Below, piece by piece: positions 12,332-22,984 of a stretch of 64,000 nt of DNA. Origin of the DNA: Turbatrix aceti (taxonomy: Eukaryota > Nematoda > Chromadorea > Rhabditida > Panagrolaimidae); the NCBI GenBank assembly GCA_963969345.1, contig OZ017768.1:9960193-10024192 (forward strand), written 5' to 3'. The notes under the pieces were generated by a model. It had not been told where the DNA came from. It was given only the letters and a program-made list of their open reading frames with translations, and searched no databases. The translations under genes were made by a program, and so were the position numbers. Numbering within the stretch: the first letter of the stretch is position 1; each line of letters starts with the position of its first letter.

Positions 12332-13675
12332 ATGAACGACACCTACGACTCCTACGATTACGCTCAAATTTCAAGCAATACAACTATCAACGACTCCTAC
12401 TACTATTCTTCGGAAAGTAATGAACCCATATCGAAGGATGATGCAAAAGAATTTATGCAAATGTATTACTTTAATCGCAGTAAATTTATTATATATTATT
12501 ACCTCGATATAATTACATATTTTGTTATGGCACACAACATTCTTGTCTATCTGCTGTTCACTTTTTTTACGCTCAAGGCTATGATTTCTAAAAATAGTTT
12601 GTTCAGAGCACCTTTTTTCGTCGTTTTAATTTCAGTTTGTATTTTCAAAATTGTAATTGGTGTTACACGTTTGACATATTATTATATTGGGGGTGATGGT
12701 ATTTTGATCAGCAACGCGTATATCCAAGCAACCAGGATGTCTATCGCATCATTGAATTTGGTCCTATCATATAACAAATTTGCAAGTACGTGACGTTTTT
12801 AAATCTAAAGTGACAAAAATGCAAGTTTAAAAATTAATACAAAAAATTTAAAAATTGAAAAAAAAACAGAGCATATACATAAATATTTTTTATGCATTTT
12901 AGGTATTATACAGTGGCAAAAAGTAAACAGAATATTCAACAAATATACGACAACGGGTTGCATTGTATCCTGTTTGCTTTCGCCGGGATTGATATGGTTG
13001 CCTGTTCCTCATTTATTTTTATGTTATTTCGAGTATATACAGTGTTCTTCAGACACTGAGAGAAATGCAATTGATTATATAACTTACACGGCACCCGTAG
13101 TTATGCTCGTGATGACAGCAGTTGCAACATGCCTGTGCCTAACAGCTGGATTACGAAGTCGGTTTTGTCAAAATACCGTGAACGATAGCGCCATTACCAT
13201 TTCCCCGGATCTTCGAAAAGCGGAAAATAAACTAATTATTCAAACCATTATTTTCTCGGTGGTGTTACTTGTGTATATGACACTTGAGAAATTTCATACA
13301 TTTTTCAAAGCTGTAATGAATATATTTGAGAATGCTGTCATCACCTCGTGTTTTGAAATTTTACGTGAATCGCTCTTACTAATAATAATACTGCCATTTA
13401 TTATTGTTAACTCATGGCGGCACAAAATATTTAAATTTAATAGCTTGACAACGTTTATTTCTAAACTGGAAACGTATCCTGTTTTCTCTGCTCTGGAACG
13501 GATTAACTTGAAAAAATTTGTTAAGGCAATTCCTATAAGCGTGTACGTGGCCTTATTCTACGCATTGCCTTTTTTTGAATGTTGGTACAAAATGCTGTAC
13601 ATAATGGCAGACTTGGACGCATTCTTCAAAGAAGAAAAAGATATCCTTGAAAGTTATTTAGTTGATAACGATTGA
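12332..13675 (+). CDS. Nematode-type serpentine 7TM receptor
   Basis: Two exons, 12332-12785 and 12903-13675, join in phase 1 to about 413 codons less the leader, giving 408 residues. The N-terminus (about 55 residues) is extracellular-like, rich in Tyr, Ser and Asp with NTT/NDS-type glycosylation sites and no cleavable signal. Hydrophobic helices follow, with the family hallmarks seen in its paralogs here: a VLSYNKFAS motif at the end of helix 3 with the intron placed inside it, CLTAGLRSRF after helix 5, KAENKLIIQ before helix 6, and LPFIIVNSWRHKIF at helix 7. A further hydrophobic stretch (FVKAIPISVYVALFYALPFF) follows helix 7. The closest known class is the Srg/Srv-like chemoreceptor superfamily; subfamily and ligand are unknown. 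The ATG at 12332 is the first true Met in frame. Confidence 0.8.
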
Positions 13676-14187
13676 CAATTATTACTTTTCAAACATTGAA
13701 CTACTCCATAGAAGAAGAAGCAAGAATCGCCGTGCTCAAAGATGTAAGTGCCCCTGAATACTGAACGTTAGTGCATCAAAATAAATATAATATTTTTTAG
13801 TCTTCAAACAAGAAAACATGGACGTTTTTTTTGGAACCAAAGTAAGAGATTCTGGGTTTTTGAATCCGCCGTCACACGCTTCAAATTTGAAAAAAACAGG
13901 ATGCATTGCCAACTTTAAAAATAACGTTGCTAAGCTTTTTGACCTGAATAACTTGTGTCTCCTGGATCACAAATATTAAATGTCAGTATTATTTTTGGTA
14001 AATGATCTAATGGTTGATTTGCCAGCATCAGCAAAAACATTGAGCACAAAGGAATGCAAACAAATATTATAAAAAAATTTTGCATCGGAAACAAAAATGC
14101 AGCTCTTATGAAGCAAAAAAATGTTTTTTTAATGTGTCAAATAAAAAACAGTTTTGGAAAATTCCATCTACAAAGTGTCGCAGAACA
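13676..14187. other. Spacer after 7TM gene; possible stray exon pair
   Basis: No full gene is seen. One in-phase pair of short segments can be joined: a frame ending EEEARIAVLKD before GTAAGT at 13744, and SSNKKTWTFFLEPK plus stop after TTTTTAG at 13800. There is no start codon and no family match, so this may be an alternative 3' end, an exon remnant or chance. Confidence 0.25.
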
Positions 14188-14423
14188 TCCCGCACTCGCA
14201 TAAGGAGCACTAAAGGAGCACAACAGGGGGGGGAGGCCTTGCGCACGAATGTTTATTTTTGTGACAAATTCGCGTTCATGTGCTTTGTTGCGCTCCGCAA
14301 TTCTAATTTATTTGTTTTTATCAAAGGAATTTGAATAAGCATCACAGGAAGATGGATAATGTTGCGCGGTGCGACCTTTCTCTCCCGTTGTGCTCCTTTA
14401 GTGCTCTTTTTGCGAGTGCGGGA
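14188..14423. mobile_element. MITE family A (ends TCCCGCACTCGCAT)
   Basis: A 236-bp element has inverted ends reading TCCCGCACTCGCA on the left and TGCGAGTGCGGGA on the right, with GGAGCACTAAAGGAGCAC just inside. Imperfect flanks CAGAAC/CAGAAA may be a degraded target duplication. An inverted, interrupted relative lies at 39354-39850, confirming it as a repeat family. It lies in the short spacer before the 3' end of the intermediate filament gene. Confidence 0.75.
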
Positions 14424-14492
14424 TCAGAAAAAAATCCATTTCATTCTTAATTTTCAAACAATTTTGTTTAATTTTTATTTCAACGGATGACA

Positions 14493-17034
14493 TCAGGACG
14501 ATATCATGTTCATAATGAATCCTTGATCAACTGTGCTGTCCTGATTAGAGCTTTTGTTATGGAAAGTCAGTGTGCGATAGGCGACAACTTCGGCCTTATC
14601 GTTTTGAACCTCGGCACGAATCACTTTCCCAAATTGCCAATTTTTATCTTTCATGAAAAGATGATTAGGCGGCCAATAGGCTGGGGTGACAGTGTGCGAA
14701 AACACCTGAAAAAAATGTTTTCAAAAAAAATTTTTTTTAATGCATACCGAAATCGTAGTGCCGGCTTTGATGACCTGATGGCTATCAAAATTGAAGGTCA
14801 CTTTATGGCCATCAGCAGTAACGTTGAGCATCCACCCGCCGATGACAATATCCTCTCCACCATGGTTTGTGAGCGTAACTGCTTGCTCGTCGGCATCGAT
14901 ATCAGTAACACCGATGTAACCGGTTTCGCTGGTGATCAGTTTAGAAAAAGATAAATCGCTTTCCACGCTGCGACGCTTGGTACCTCTGCGCGAGTTTCCT
15001 TGCCTCGAGCTGTTGAGCGACAAATTAGGCAAAGTACGAAGACGAGCATCTTCGGAATCAAGCAACTGCTTATACGCTGCCAGTTCGTCGTCAAGAATTT
15101 TTTTTTCAATAAGCAGATTTTGGTGATCCGTTGAAAGAGTTTCCAATTCAGCCAGACGCATGTCCTTGCGACGAAGGCGATCACCGTAATCCTGGTGAAG
15201 CACCTGGACTCGAAATTCAAGTTCAGCGACGGATGTGAGAAGATTGTCGACCTGTTTTTGAAGATCCTGGTTGAGTTTTTCTTTGGCGGCGGTCTGGGAA
15301 CGGAACATGGCAAATTCAGCACGGATTCTGTGTGCCTCGTTGCTCGCGTCAACCAGATTTTGACAATGACGATCGACTTCCTTCTTGTTCTTAGTTTTGA
15401 GTTCATCGACCACTGCTCCAACACGGCTTTGGAATTCGTGACGTAAAGTTTCGAGTTGCCGAGCGAGAGAATTGGCCAAAGCGTTAGTGTCCGCAACGGC
15501 ACGCTCAATCTCAGCCTGGCGTTTTTTATTAATCTCGAGAATTTCGTTTTCATGCGAACGTCGCGTGAATGCCAATTCGTCTTTGAGGTTCTTGAAACGG
15601 GATTCAACAGTCGAGCACAAAACGGTTTTGTCCTCAATTTGCTTGGAAAGGGCTGCAATGCGCTCATCTCGCTCGCCGATTACGGTATTCAGTTTCTAAA
15701 AAAATATTATATTGGAAATAACTGAAAATAAAACATATTACATCAATTTCAAGGTTCTGGGCTTCATTTTCTTTCAAACGAGCGTTGAGATCTTTGATCC
15801 GGCCCAGACAAGCGTTGTGTTCGCAATTCGCAGTTTCAAGATCCTTTTCGAGCAAGTTGAATCTGAAATTTAGATCTTCGAAATTATGCACAGCCGTTTC
15901 CCGTTCGACGACAGCCTGGCTGCAGTCACGGTTCAAAGCTTCAATTTGAGCTCGGAGATCATCAATTCTTCTTTGTAATTGAGTTTCCTTTTCTCTGTGT
16001 TCAACTTCGCATTCCTGAAGACGATATATTTTGTTTTCAGCTTCTAATCGATGTATAGTTTTGATGTAATTGGCGAGGCGAACGTTGAGGTCGGAAAGGG
16101 CGTCTTTTTGTCTCCGGCGCTCAGCATCGACTTCCGAAACTTCAGCAAGATTCGAAGACGTTGAAGATTGTGCAACCGTTAGAACTAAAAAAATAACAAA
16201 AAAAAATTAAAATTTCAAATTACATATAATTAAATAATTGTCAATTACCTGGTTCATGCAAAGAACGATCTTCTTGGTTACCACGAGCTGTTTCAGCAAC
16301 TTCAGAGGACGACGAATTGAGATCGTTTTGTAAATAAAAAGTTTGAGGAAATGAAGAAGAGTTGTTGCATGCATGCGTAACGGAATTGCCAGCGAATACA
16401 ACGAGTTCATTCAGGATGGCTGCGCGGTTTCGAGTACGGTCATCTTCGATGTAAAAAATATCCAAGATAAATTTTTGCGGTTTTTTTGTTGTTTGAAACA
16501 CCAACTTATAGACGAGTTCTTTTTTCTCCCCGTTTCGATCAAAGAAAGGCTGGTAGATATGCAAACATATTTTCTTATCCGCGTAATTGCGTTGGTACCA
16601 CTTTGTGGGTCGTCTTCGACTGAAAAAATATTTTTTTATTTTTTAGGCTTGCGCATTACATAAAAATTTTAAATTAAGAAAAAAATTCGGGTCACTTTTA
16701 GCCCCGTGACAAAAAAAATTTCAAGCTACACCAGGTTATGGACGTGAACGGGCCCCTCTTCGTGCAATATCTTCATTCCCGAGTTTTTTTGTGAATTGGC
16801 TGTGCACGAGTAAGAGAAATAAATTGTAAAAATTGTAAAATTTATTAAATTATAAAATTTTAGAAAAATACAAAGTCGAGTCGGATATGTGACAAGATTT
16901 TTTAAGGGGGTGTATAGTTAAACTCACTGTTCTTCCGGGATAGCAGCAAGTGTTTTCAAAATGTGGTTGCGAAATTCGGAGAAGCTAAGGGTAGGACAGA
17001 CGTCCTGTTCGGAGCTCGTAGTAGGACAGCTCAT
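14493..17034 (-). CDS. Lamin-type intermediate filament with long novel head
   Basis: Five minus-strand exons (17034-16928, 16619-16249, 16184-15742, 15695-14748, 14705-14493) join with matching phases to 693 residues. Residues 1 to about 170 form a head of unknown type, with a Ser/Asn-rich linker. The rod starts at LNVRLANYIKTIHRLEAEN (coil 1A), runs as a long heptad coiled coil, and ends at ELAAYKQLLDSEDARL, the intermediate filament consensus. A basic cluster (RRGTKRRS) follows, consistent with a nuclear localisation signal. A lamin-tail domain comes next, including GYIGVTDIDADEQAVTLTN and an IGGW motif. The C-terminus (GFIMNMISS) lacks a CaaX prenylation box. Known lamins have a short head and usually CaaX; nematode cytoplasmic filaments also keep a lamin tail. 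It is therefore either a divergent lamin or a lamin-derived cytoplasmic filament. An upstream in-frame ATG at 17115 exists but encodes a leader-like stretch and is less likely. Confidence 0.82.
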
Positions 17035-17305
17035 GATCTTTGACGTAAGTGAACGACAAAACGGCAAAATGCAAAGTAAAACAAAGTGTGAATGATGTAA
17101 TTCGAACGCATGCATAAAACCAAATTATTTAGCATGCAAAATTTATAGCTTTTTATTTTTTTGTATTTTTGTGAAAATCATGTGCAATTGTCAGGATTCT
17201 TACTTCAATGCAAATTTTTTTTCCATAGATGTGAATGTTTGAAAATGTCAAAAAAGAAAGCAATTGACCATTTGCATGGAGTACTTTTGCACTTCTGATG
17301 GAAAA

Positions 17306-17590
17306 TCCCGCACTCGCATGAGAATCATAACGGAATCATAACGGAATTATAAGGCGGCTAGAATCAAATGAGACGCACAATGAAAATGAAGAATCACAAT
17401 GAAGTGCAAAAAAATCTAAGCTATTTTCCCCTTTATTCGCATTCAAAATTCAGCAAAAAACAATGACTAAATTAGAGCTGCGGATCACAATGAATTACAT
17501 GCGTGCGAATGAATCACAATAAAACACATTAGCTTGCAAAGCCTTATAATTCCGTTATGATTCCGTTATGATTCTCATGCGAGTGCGGGA
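17306..17590. mobile_element. MITE family B (ends TCCCGCACTCGCATGAG)
   Basis: A 285-bp element has inverted repeats of about 50 bp; each holds GAATCATAACG units in tandem after the shared TCCCGCACTCGCAT tip. The tip is shared with family A, but the interior differs. A second copy lies inside a family A copy near 39411-39704. No coding capacity. It sits between the intermediate filament start and the next receptor gene. Confidence 0.8.
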
Positions 17591-17823
17591 AATTAATTTT
17601 TACTTGTAGAAGCTTTCTTGGCGCACAGATGCACCTGTCTGAATGTACGTTTTTTGCACCTGCACTTGTACAAAAATTATTGTGATGCAGCAATACGCCT
17701 CTGCCCTCGGCCAAAAATACGTTGGTACCATTTGGTACGTTGGTAATACATATAAAATACGTTGGTAATACATATAAAACATTTTCAACATTCGTCGCAG
17801 CATTTTCTACAACTACCAAATAC

Positions 17824-18969
17824 ATGGCTTCAGAAGACGAACTTTACGAAACTTTTCAAATCTTTGATTCATCTGTTTCTGTGTTGAGGCTTTATGATTT
17901 TGTAACTTACGGTGGCTTCCTAGTTTACGGTGTCAAAGTCTGCAATATGACAGTAATGGTACTCGTCATCTATTCCATGATAAAAAATATTTTGTCAGAA
18001 AATAGTACGATAAAATCGCCATTTTTTGGTGTTTTGATTTGTGGCTGTGTTTACTACATACTGTATGCCATTATACGCTCGACGTCACTGTGCATTGGTC
18101 TGGGAAGAGTTATTATATTTAATATTAACGAAGCGTTCGAAATGCACATGGATCTTTTTATGGGTTTCTGGTTTCTCTGCATGGCATATAACAGGTTTAC
18201 AGGTACATTTATACATAATTTTCGGTCAGAAATTTACATAATTTATTAAAAAAATGTGTTTATAGCTGTTATTTTGTGGCGTAAAATGAAAAAACTATGG
18301 ACCACGCGCTTGACATTATTTTACATCGGCATCATGTTTGTTGCTCCATTTTTTGTACTTTTAATTTTTGCACCAAAATGGAACTGCTTATTTTATGCTG
18401 TTCAGTGCAAAATTCGAACTACCGAAAATTTGTACTGGCAGGCCAATGCGTCTAACGCTTCCAATGGCATTACTACGATAATATCTGTATGTCTTTGCCT
18501 ATCTGCTGGTCTAGCCAGCCGACTTCGTCCCCAATCAGCAAATGAGGTTAACGTGTCCGCACAGCAAAGAAAAGCCGAGAACAACCTTCTGATCCAGAGT
18601 TTATTCTTCACAGCCTTTTATGCCATCCAGACGACAGCGGCGCTTGTCATCTATTACTTTGAAGAACAAAAACTCATTTTTAGAGCCTTTGAAGGTGTAC
18701 TGTGTTATCTTTTCAGAGAATGCACAGTAGCTTCACTAATTACACCATTTATTCTCTGTGAAACGTGGAGAAACAAACTGTTCGAATCGAACTTCAAAGC
18801 GTTTTTTGCTAAGCCGTCTTCAAATCCTGTGTTATCAAACACAAAGCGCTTCATAAAAGTGGTTCCAATTAGTGTGTACCTGTTTTTGTATTACATTGTA
18901 GGTGCCCCTGTTATCGCGTTTTGTATGACAAGAGTGTCACCGTCTTTTGTAGTATCTAGTACGTATTAA
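17824..18969 (+). CDS. Nematode-type serpentine 7TM receptor
   Basis: Exons 17824-18202 and 18266-18969 join in phase 1 to 360 residues. It is a close structural paralog of the receptor at 12332: short N-terminus without signal peptide, helix 3 ending in MAYNRFT with the intron in the same codon position, CLSAGLASRL after helix 5, KAENNLLIQ before helix 6, and FILCETWRNKLF at helix 7. A hydrophobic tail, FIKVVPISVYLFLYYIVG, follows as an eighth hydrophobic segment. It should sit in the plasma membrane, presumably of sensory neurons by analogy with nematode chemoreceptors; that is inference. TTG codons upstream could extend the frame but the ATG at 17824 follows an AT-rich leader and gives a length like its paralogs. 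Confidence 0.82.
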
Positions 18970-19838
18970 TTATCTTCATATTTTTGTGCTATTTTGAACG
19001 ATAAAATAATTTTAGAGCGTCAAATTAAACATGAAAAACATTTATTGCATGAAATAATAAACAAGAATTATGACGCTTTTGTTGACCTCAATTCTGACAG
19101 CGCCAAATAAGACCGCCGCGGCGGTCTTAAATAAAAGCTTGTTGGTGTCGAAGATCAACAAATTTACGACCCAAAGCTCGGTCGCGCAAAGAACAACTTG
19201 AGTGAGAACATGCGATCCTGGCGGCGGCATGAATGCCAGAGTGTCTGTCGGGTAGCAAGCAGACACCCAAGCAGACACCGATTGCGCGGCAGACAACAAG
19301 CTAAGCTTGTGCATGAGTCGGAGATGCACCATGCCGCGCGATAGAGGCTGGGCGATTTTCTTTTTGCGGTTTGTAGATATAAAATATTGATAGTTACTAT
19401 AATGATTCACTGTATATTATTTGTCCAGAATATGTAGGTATGTAGTTAAAATATGTATGTATAAAGATTCTAACTTTACCATACGGCTATTGAACATTGA
19501 ACCTCTATCGGAATTTGAATTTCCGACAACACGAACTTTATGGCACCAAATCGTCTGGCTGGACTCAGTTTGGTTCGAGCAAGCGTCCAACTTATAAGTG
19601 TTTCAGCGGCAAGTGTGTAGTTGCTCCAGACATTTGCGCTTGCTATCCAGCTGATTCAACAGTGGCATGCGGCTGTCATCACCAGGAGCAACTTATTGAA
19701 CAATGGAGTCAAAACTTACATATATACATGACCAATATTTGTACATACATAGAAGCAGTTTTGCGCACTTCTGTGACGTTGCAGGTATGAAAACTTTATA
19801 ATTATTTTTTACTAATTTTATATAATATTTACGTTACA
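18970..19838. other. Spacer, probably degraded transposon sequence
   Basis: AATAAT-rich sequence near 19045-19060 could serve the upstream receptor 3' end. A 20-bp GC-rich palindrome lies at 19108-19127. A cysteine-rich open stretch at about 19500-19790 can be spliced in frame over GTATGA...TTACAG into the open frame after 19838, but it has no recognised domain. The next block looks like an LTR element terminus, so this stretch may be its internal region. Confidence 0.35.
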
Positions 19839-20509
19839 GGTGAATTCAATAACTGCGAACGACTTGGCCGTGCAAGAAAAGTGCAATCTGAAACTGCACG
19901 GCGCTCCGCTGGCGACCACGTTGAGAATGACCGATCTCCTCGTCAACGCCCTGAAGACGGACAATGTCATCGCCCTGCCGTCCGTTTGGGCACTCCTCTC
20001 TCGCGCTCGTCTCCCCCCCCGGTCCCAAAAGCATCCGGGGCGTATTTGGGTGCAGCTTCCCAGGACTGCTGTCATTAGTCTCTCGAGACATCTTCTTCAC
20101 CCAAACAGACAATAGCGCTGCCAACCATGAGGTCCCAAACCGTGAGAAGAACCCGGCAGGGTTTTTCCTGGTGGACTCGAGATCGGCGGATCTCGAGTCT
20201 CTGGGACTGACCTACACGGACGAGGTCCAGCCCCCTAGGTTTTATTGAGGCAAGCGGGGAAGGGTGTCGTGTCCTGAGGCCTAATTTAGAGGCAGGTTGT
20301 AAAACTATCCCGTCTGGCTCCCGAGAGCTTCCGTGCAGTCGCCGATAAGGCGACTGCATAAAAGGAGGTGAGGGAAGCCAGAAAAGGGACCTCCATTTTA
20401 GGTAAGGTATATTTTGTTGTGATTTAATCGCTGAATAAAAGTTATTGGTACTCGTGTGTCTGTGGGACCTAAAGGATAGAACCGGTGAATACATTAGTCA
20501 GTAATGACA
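19839..20509 (+). mobile_element. LTR-retroelement 3' terminus (candidate)
   Basis: GC-richer sequence than its surroundings ends in a purine tract (CAAGCGGGGAAGGG, 20251-20264) directly followed by TGTCGTG. A 245-bp segment, 20265-20509, then starts TGTC and ends GACA, with a CATAAAAGG TATA-like box near 20357 and an AATAAA near 20433. This is the layout of a polypurine tract plus 3' LTR. No second LTR copy and no recognisable pol gene were found, so the element is truncated or degenerate. Confidence 0.45.
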
Positions 20510-20537
20510 CGCAGTTCTTTGAACTGCGGCAACACGC

Positions 20538-21485
20538 CAGAGATGGCAAAAAAGTGATCTGATGGGTTTGATCGCGTACTTTTCACAACCAATTGAAATG
20601 AAGTAATGCAAAGTTATAGTGCCAAGGGTAGTAATTACATTTTTGATATTATAATTTGCTTAGCGCATTAATTGGCATAATGACGCGCGCCGTAATTAAC
20701 GTTTTTTAAACTTTAAAAATTTTATTTCTCAAAAACTACTGCACTTTTTGAAACAGATGGCATATCATTCGACTCAGTTTTTTATGGGCAATTTTATAAA
20801 AATATAAAAAGGAGGGGTCACGATTTAAAAAAGTGCCAAACTAAAAATGTCAAAATGGCACTTTTTATTTCGGCATTATTTTAAATCGTGAACTATCCTT
20901 TTTATATTTTTATAAAATTGCCCATGAAAAACTGAGTCGAATGATATGTCATCCGTTTCTAAAAGTGCAGTAGTGTCGTGGCTAGCGCCCTAGCCGCGAT
21001 ACGATGTCGTGGCTAACGCCACGATAAGATCGGCGCGCGGCCCAGCGACGCCGGGAAAGTGGGGGCGCCGACGGCTTGTCGGCCCCCCGAGACACTTCCG
21101 TTCCCCCCACAGAGGGGGGGGACGAGGCGGCGATCGCGACGATCGTCGGCTCGGCTATATATTGTTGCAGACTAGCTTCGTTCGTATCTTTTTCCAATTT
21201 TTCTGTTCACGGTGATTGTTCACGTTTTGAATAAACCAACTTCGCGTAATTCGACGAGCATTCTGCCCAACTCCGGATGACAAGTAGTTTTTGAGAAATA
21301 AAATTTTTAAAGTTTAAAAAACGTTAATTACGGCGCGCGTCATTATGCCAATTAATGCGCTAAGCAAATTATAATATCTCAAATGTAATTACTACCCTTG
21401 GCACTATAACTTTGCATTACTTCATTTCAATTGGTTGTGAAAAGTACGCGATCAAACCCATCAGATCACTTTTTTGCCATCTCTG
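20538..21485. mobile_element. hAT foldback element, interrupted by a solo LTR
   Basis: Both ends start CAGAGATGGCAAAAAAGTG and the flanks are the perfect 8-bp repeat CAACACGC (20530-20537 and 21486-21493), the hAT hallmark. Without its internal insertion the element is one long palindrome of about 630 bp, with arms of about 300 bp that pair almost end to end around position 20850. No open frame of note. The right arm is split by the LTR-like insertion at 20974-21282. Confidence 0.88.
20974..21282 (+). mobile_element. Solo LTR inserted in the hAT foldback arm
   Basis: The 309-bp GC-rich block starts TGTCGTGG, ends GATGACA, and is flanked by the 5-bp direct repeat AGTAG (20969-20973 and 21283-21287). 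The intact opposite arm of the palindrome (20728-20755) shows the empty site, with a single AGTAG equivalent. A CTATATATT box near 21151 and AATAAA near 21228 fit an LTR promoter and polyadenylation signal. Internal retroelement sequence is absent, as expected after LTR-LTR recombination. Confidence 0.82.
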
Positions 21486-21493
21486 CAACACGC

Positions 21494-22134
21494 TACTAAA
21501 TAATCAAAACACTGCCTGTAACTTGCTTTGTTTTTTTACACTGTTTTTTTAAATGTATTTATTTTTTTATCTCGATTGTATTTTTTTATGTTTTTATTTG
21601 CAAATATTTTATTTTATTTTGCTGTATAAATATTTATGTACATAATTATGTATGTATCAATAAAGACTAAAACATGACAACTGTCAAAGAAATAGAAATA
21701 ATCAGACACATCACAAAATCTGTATAATGCAGCCCTTCAGAGCTTATCCAATAAAAAATATTTTTCAACGACTGTTTGACTTCCGATTCGACCTGTTCAC
21801 AATCCGTTCTTTGGAGGTAAACAATGGGAGTTTTTTTGGACCGCAATTCAAATACTGAACTAAATATTTATTTACACGAGTTGATTCATTAATTATATTT
21901 TGAAAATTTATGAAGCATAGCTATGTGCAAATACCGCATAAAATTTCGAAACTTCTATCTTTAAAGATAGGAAAAAAAGTAAAGAGTCAGGTGTTTTTTT
22001 GTTAAACAAACAGGCTTATATTTATTTACAGTAAAAATTTCGAAAACTTGGTTGTTTCACGTAGATCAATGTACTTAAGCTAAATGCTAAGTAGATCTAC
22101 TTAAGTAAGAACTTTTAATTTCACAATCACAAAG
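21494..22134. other. AT-rich spacer, no gene seen
   Basis: The stretch contains T-rich runs and a short imperfect palindrome around 22070-22105 built on AGTAGATCTACTTAAG. It ends at the start of the small membrane protein gene, so its last part may be that gene's promoter. Confidence 0.4.
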
Positions 22135-22502
22135 ATGGGCCATCAGGTGTACACCGTTGTCGCTGTCGGCGATTCCTCAAAGGAGACGCCGCGTAATTAT
22201 TCTCAGAATTCTGAAAGGTTGGTTTTTTGGTCATTTATACTTTTATCAGTGATTGTAATAAATACATACACTTCGTGGTATTATTTCAAGAAAAATTCTA
22301 AAAAAAATTCAATTGATTAACGAATATTTTCAGCACAAGAAATTCATGCTTAGCGTTCAGCTTTGCGGTTGGAGTATGCGTTATGGCGGCGCTGACATTA
22401 TTGTATTGCATCTATGAATTTGGTTTCAAAGGCAATGAGAAAGATTTTTGGCAAATTTTTGATCCCGAAAATTTTCAGTTTGATAATCCCTTTCCAAGAT
22501 AA
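22135..22502 (+). CDS. Small single-pass membrane protein, unknown
   Basis: Exons 22135-22217 and 22334-22502 join in phase 2 to 83 residues. The first 30 or so residues are polar. One hydrophobic helix follows (LAFSFAVGVCVMAALTLLYCIYEFGF), then an acidic and aromatic tail rich in Asp, Phe and Asn-Pro. There is no cleavable signal peptide, so it is probably a single-pass membrane protein. The intron has a GTTGGT donor and a TTTTCAG acceptor. A consensus AATAAA lies about 70 bases after the stop. I do not recognise the family; the clean splice join and polyadenylation signal argue that it is real. Confidence 0.55.
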
Positions 22503-22984
22503 ACGCGATTCACTAGTTTATCTACGGTTTTTAAACTTAATGTATAAATAAGTATGAATATTATTCATTGTAATAAACTTGACAAAGACGTGAACGCAGA
22601 GGCAGAGAACGGTAAACATTTTTTATACATTCACAATAAAAATCGTCTTTATGTGTAGCAACAAAAAAGGTTTTTTTTTTGATTTCCGGAAAACAAATTT
22701 GAAGGTCATTTTTTCGATAAAGTATAATTTTTAGCTATTTTCGAGTTTTATTCACCAATTTTTTTACTTTTTATTATAAGTAAATATTTGTTACGCATTT
22801 TTACACAACATTTGCTTTAAACAAAAACTTGTTCGCAAGCCGACCGGTGGCCTGATTTTAACCTTAGTTAGTCGCAACATACAAAAGCTGCAGTCTTCAT
22901 TCTCTGCACGCGCTGAGCGGTCGTATTCTCGTTGCGCTCTCGCGTGCAACCGCGCTGAAATCGTTCTGAACGGGAGAAGCAAGA
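22503..22984. other. Spacer, no gene seen
   Basis: It holds the 3' end of the small membrane protein gene (AATAAA near 22569 and 22634) and AT-rich sequence. From about 22850 the composition shifts toward the GC-richer LINE fragment that follows. Confidence 0.4.

Noticed and set aside
19042..19410. 122-codon minus-strand frame near the LTR-like fragment
   Set aside because: Starts at a non-ATG codon, has no recognised domain and lies in degraded repeat sequence.
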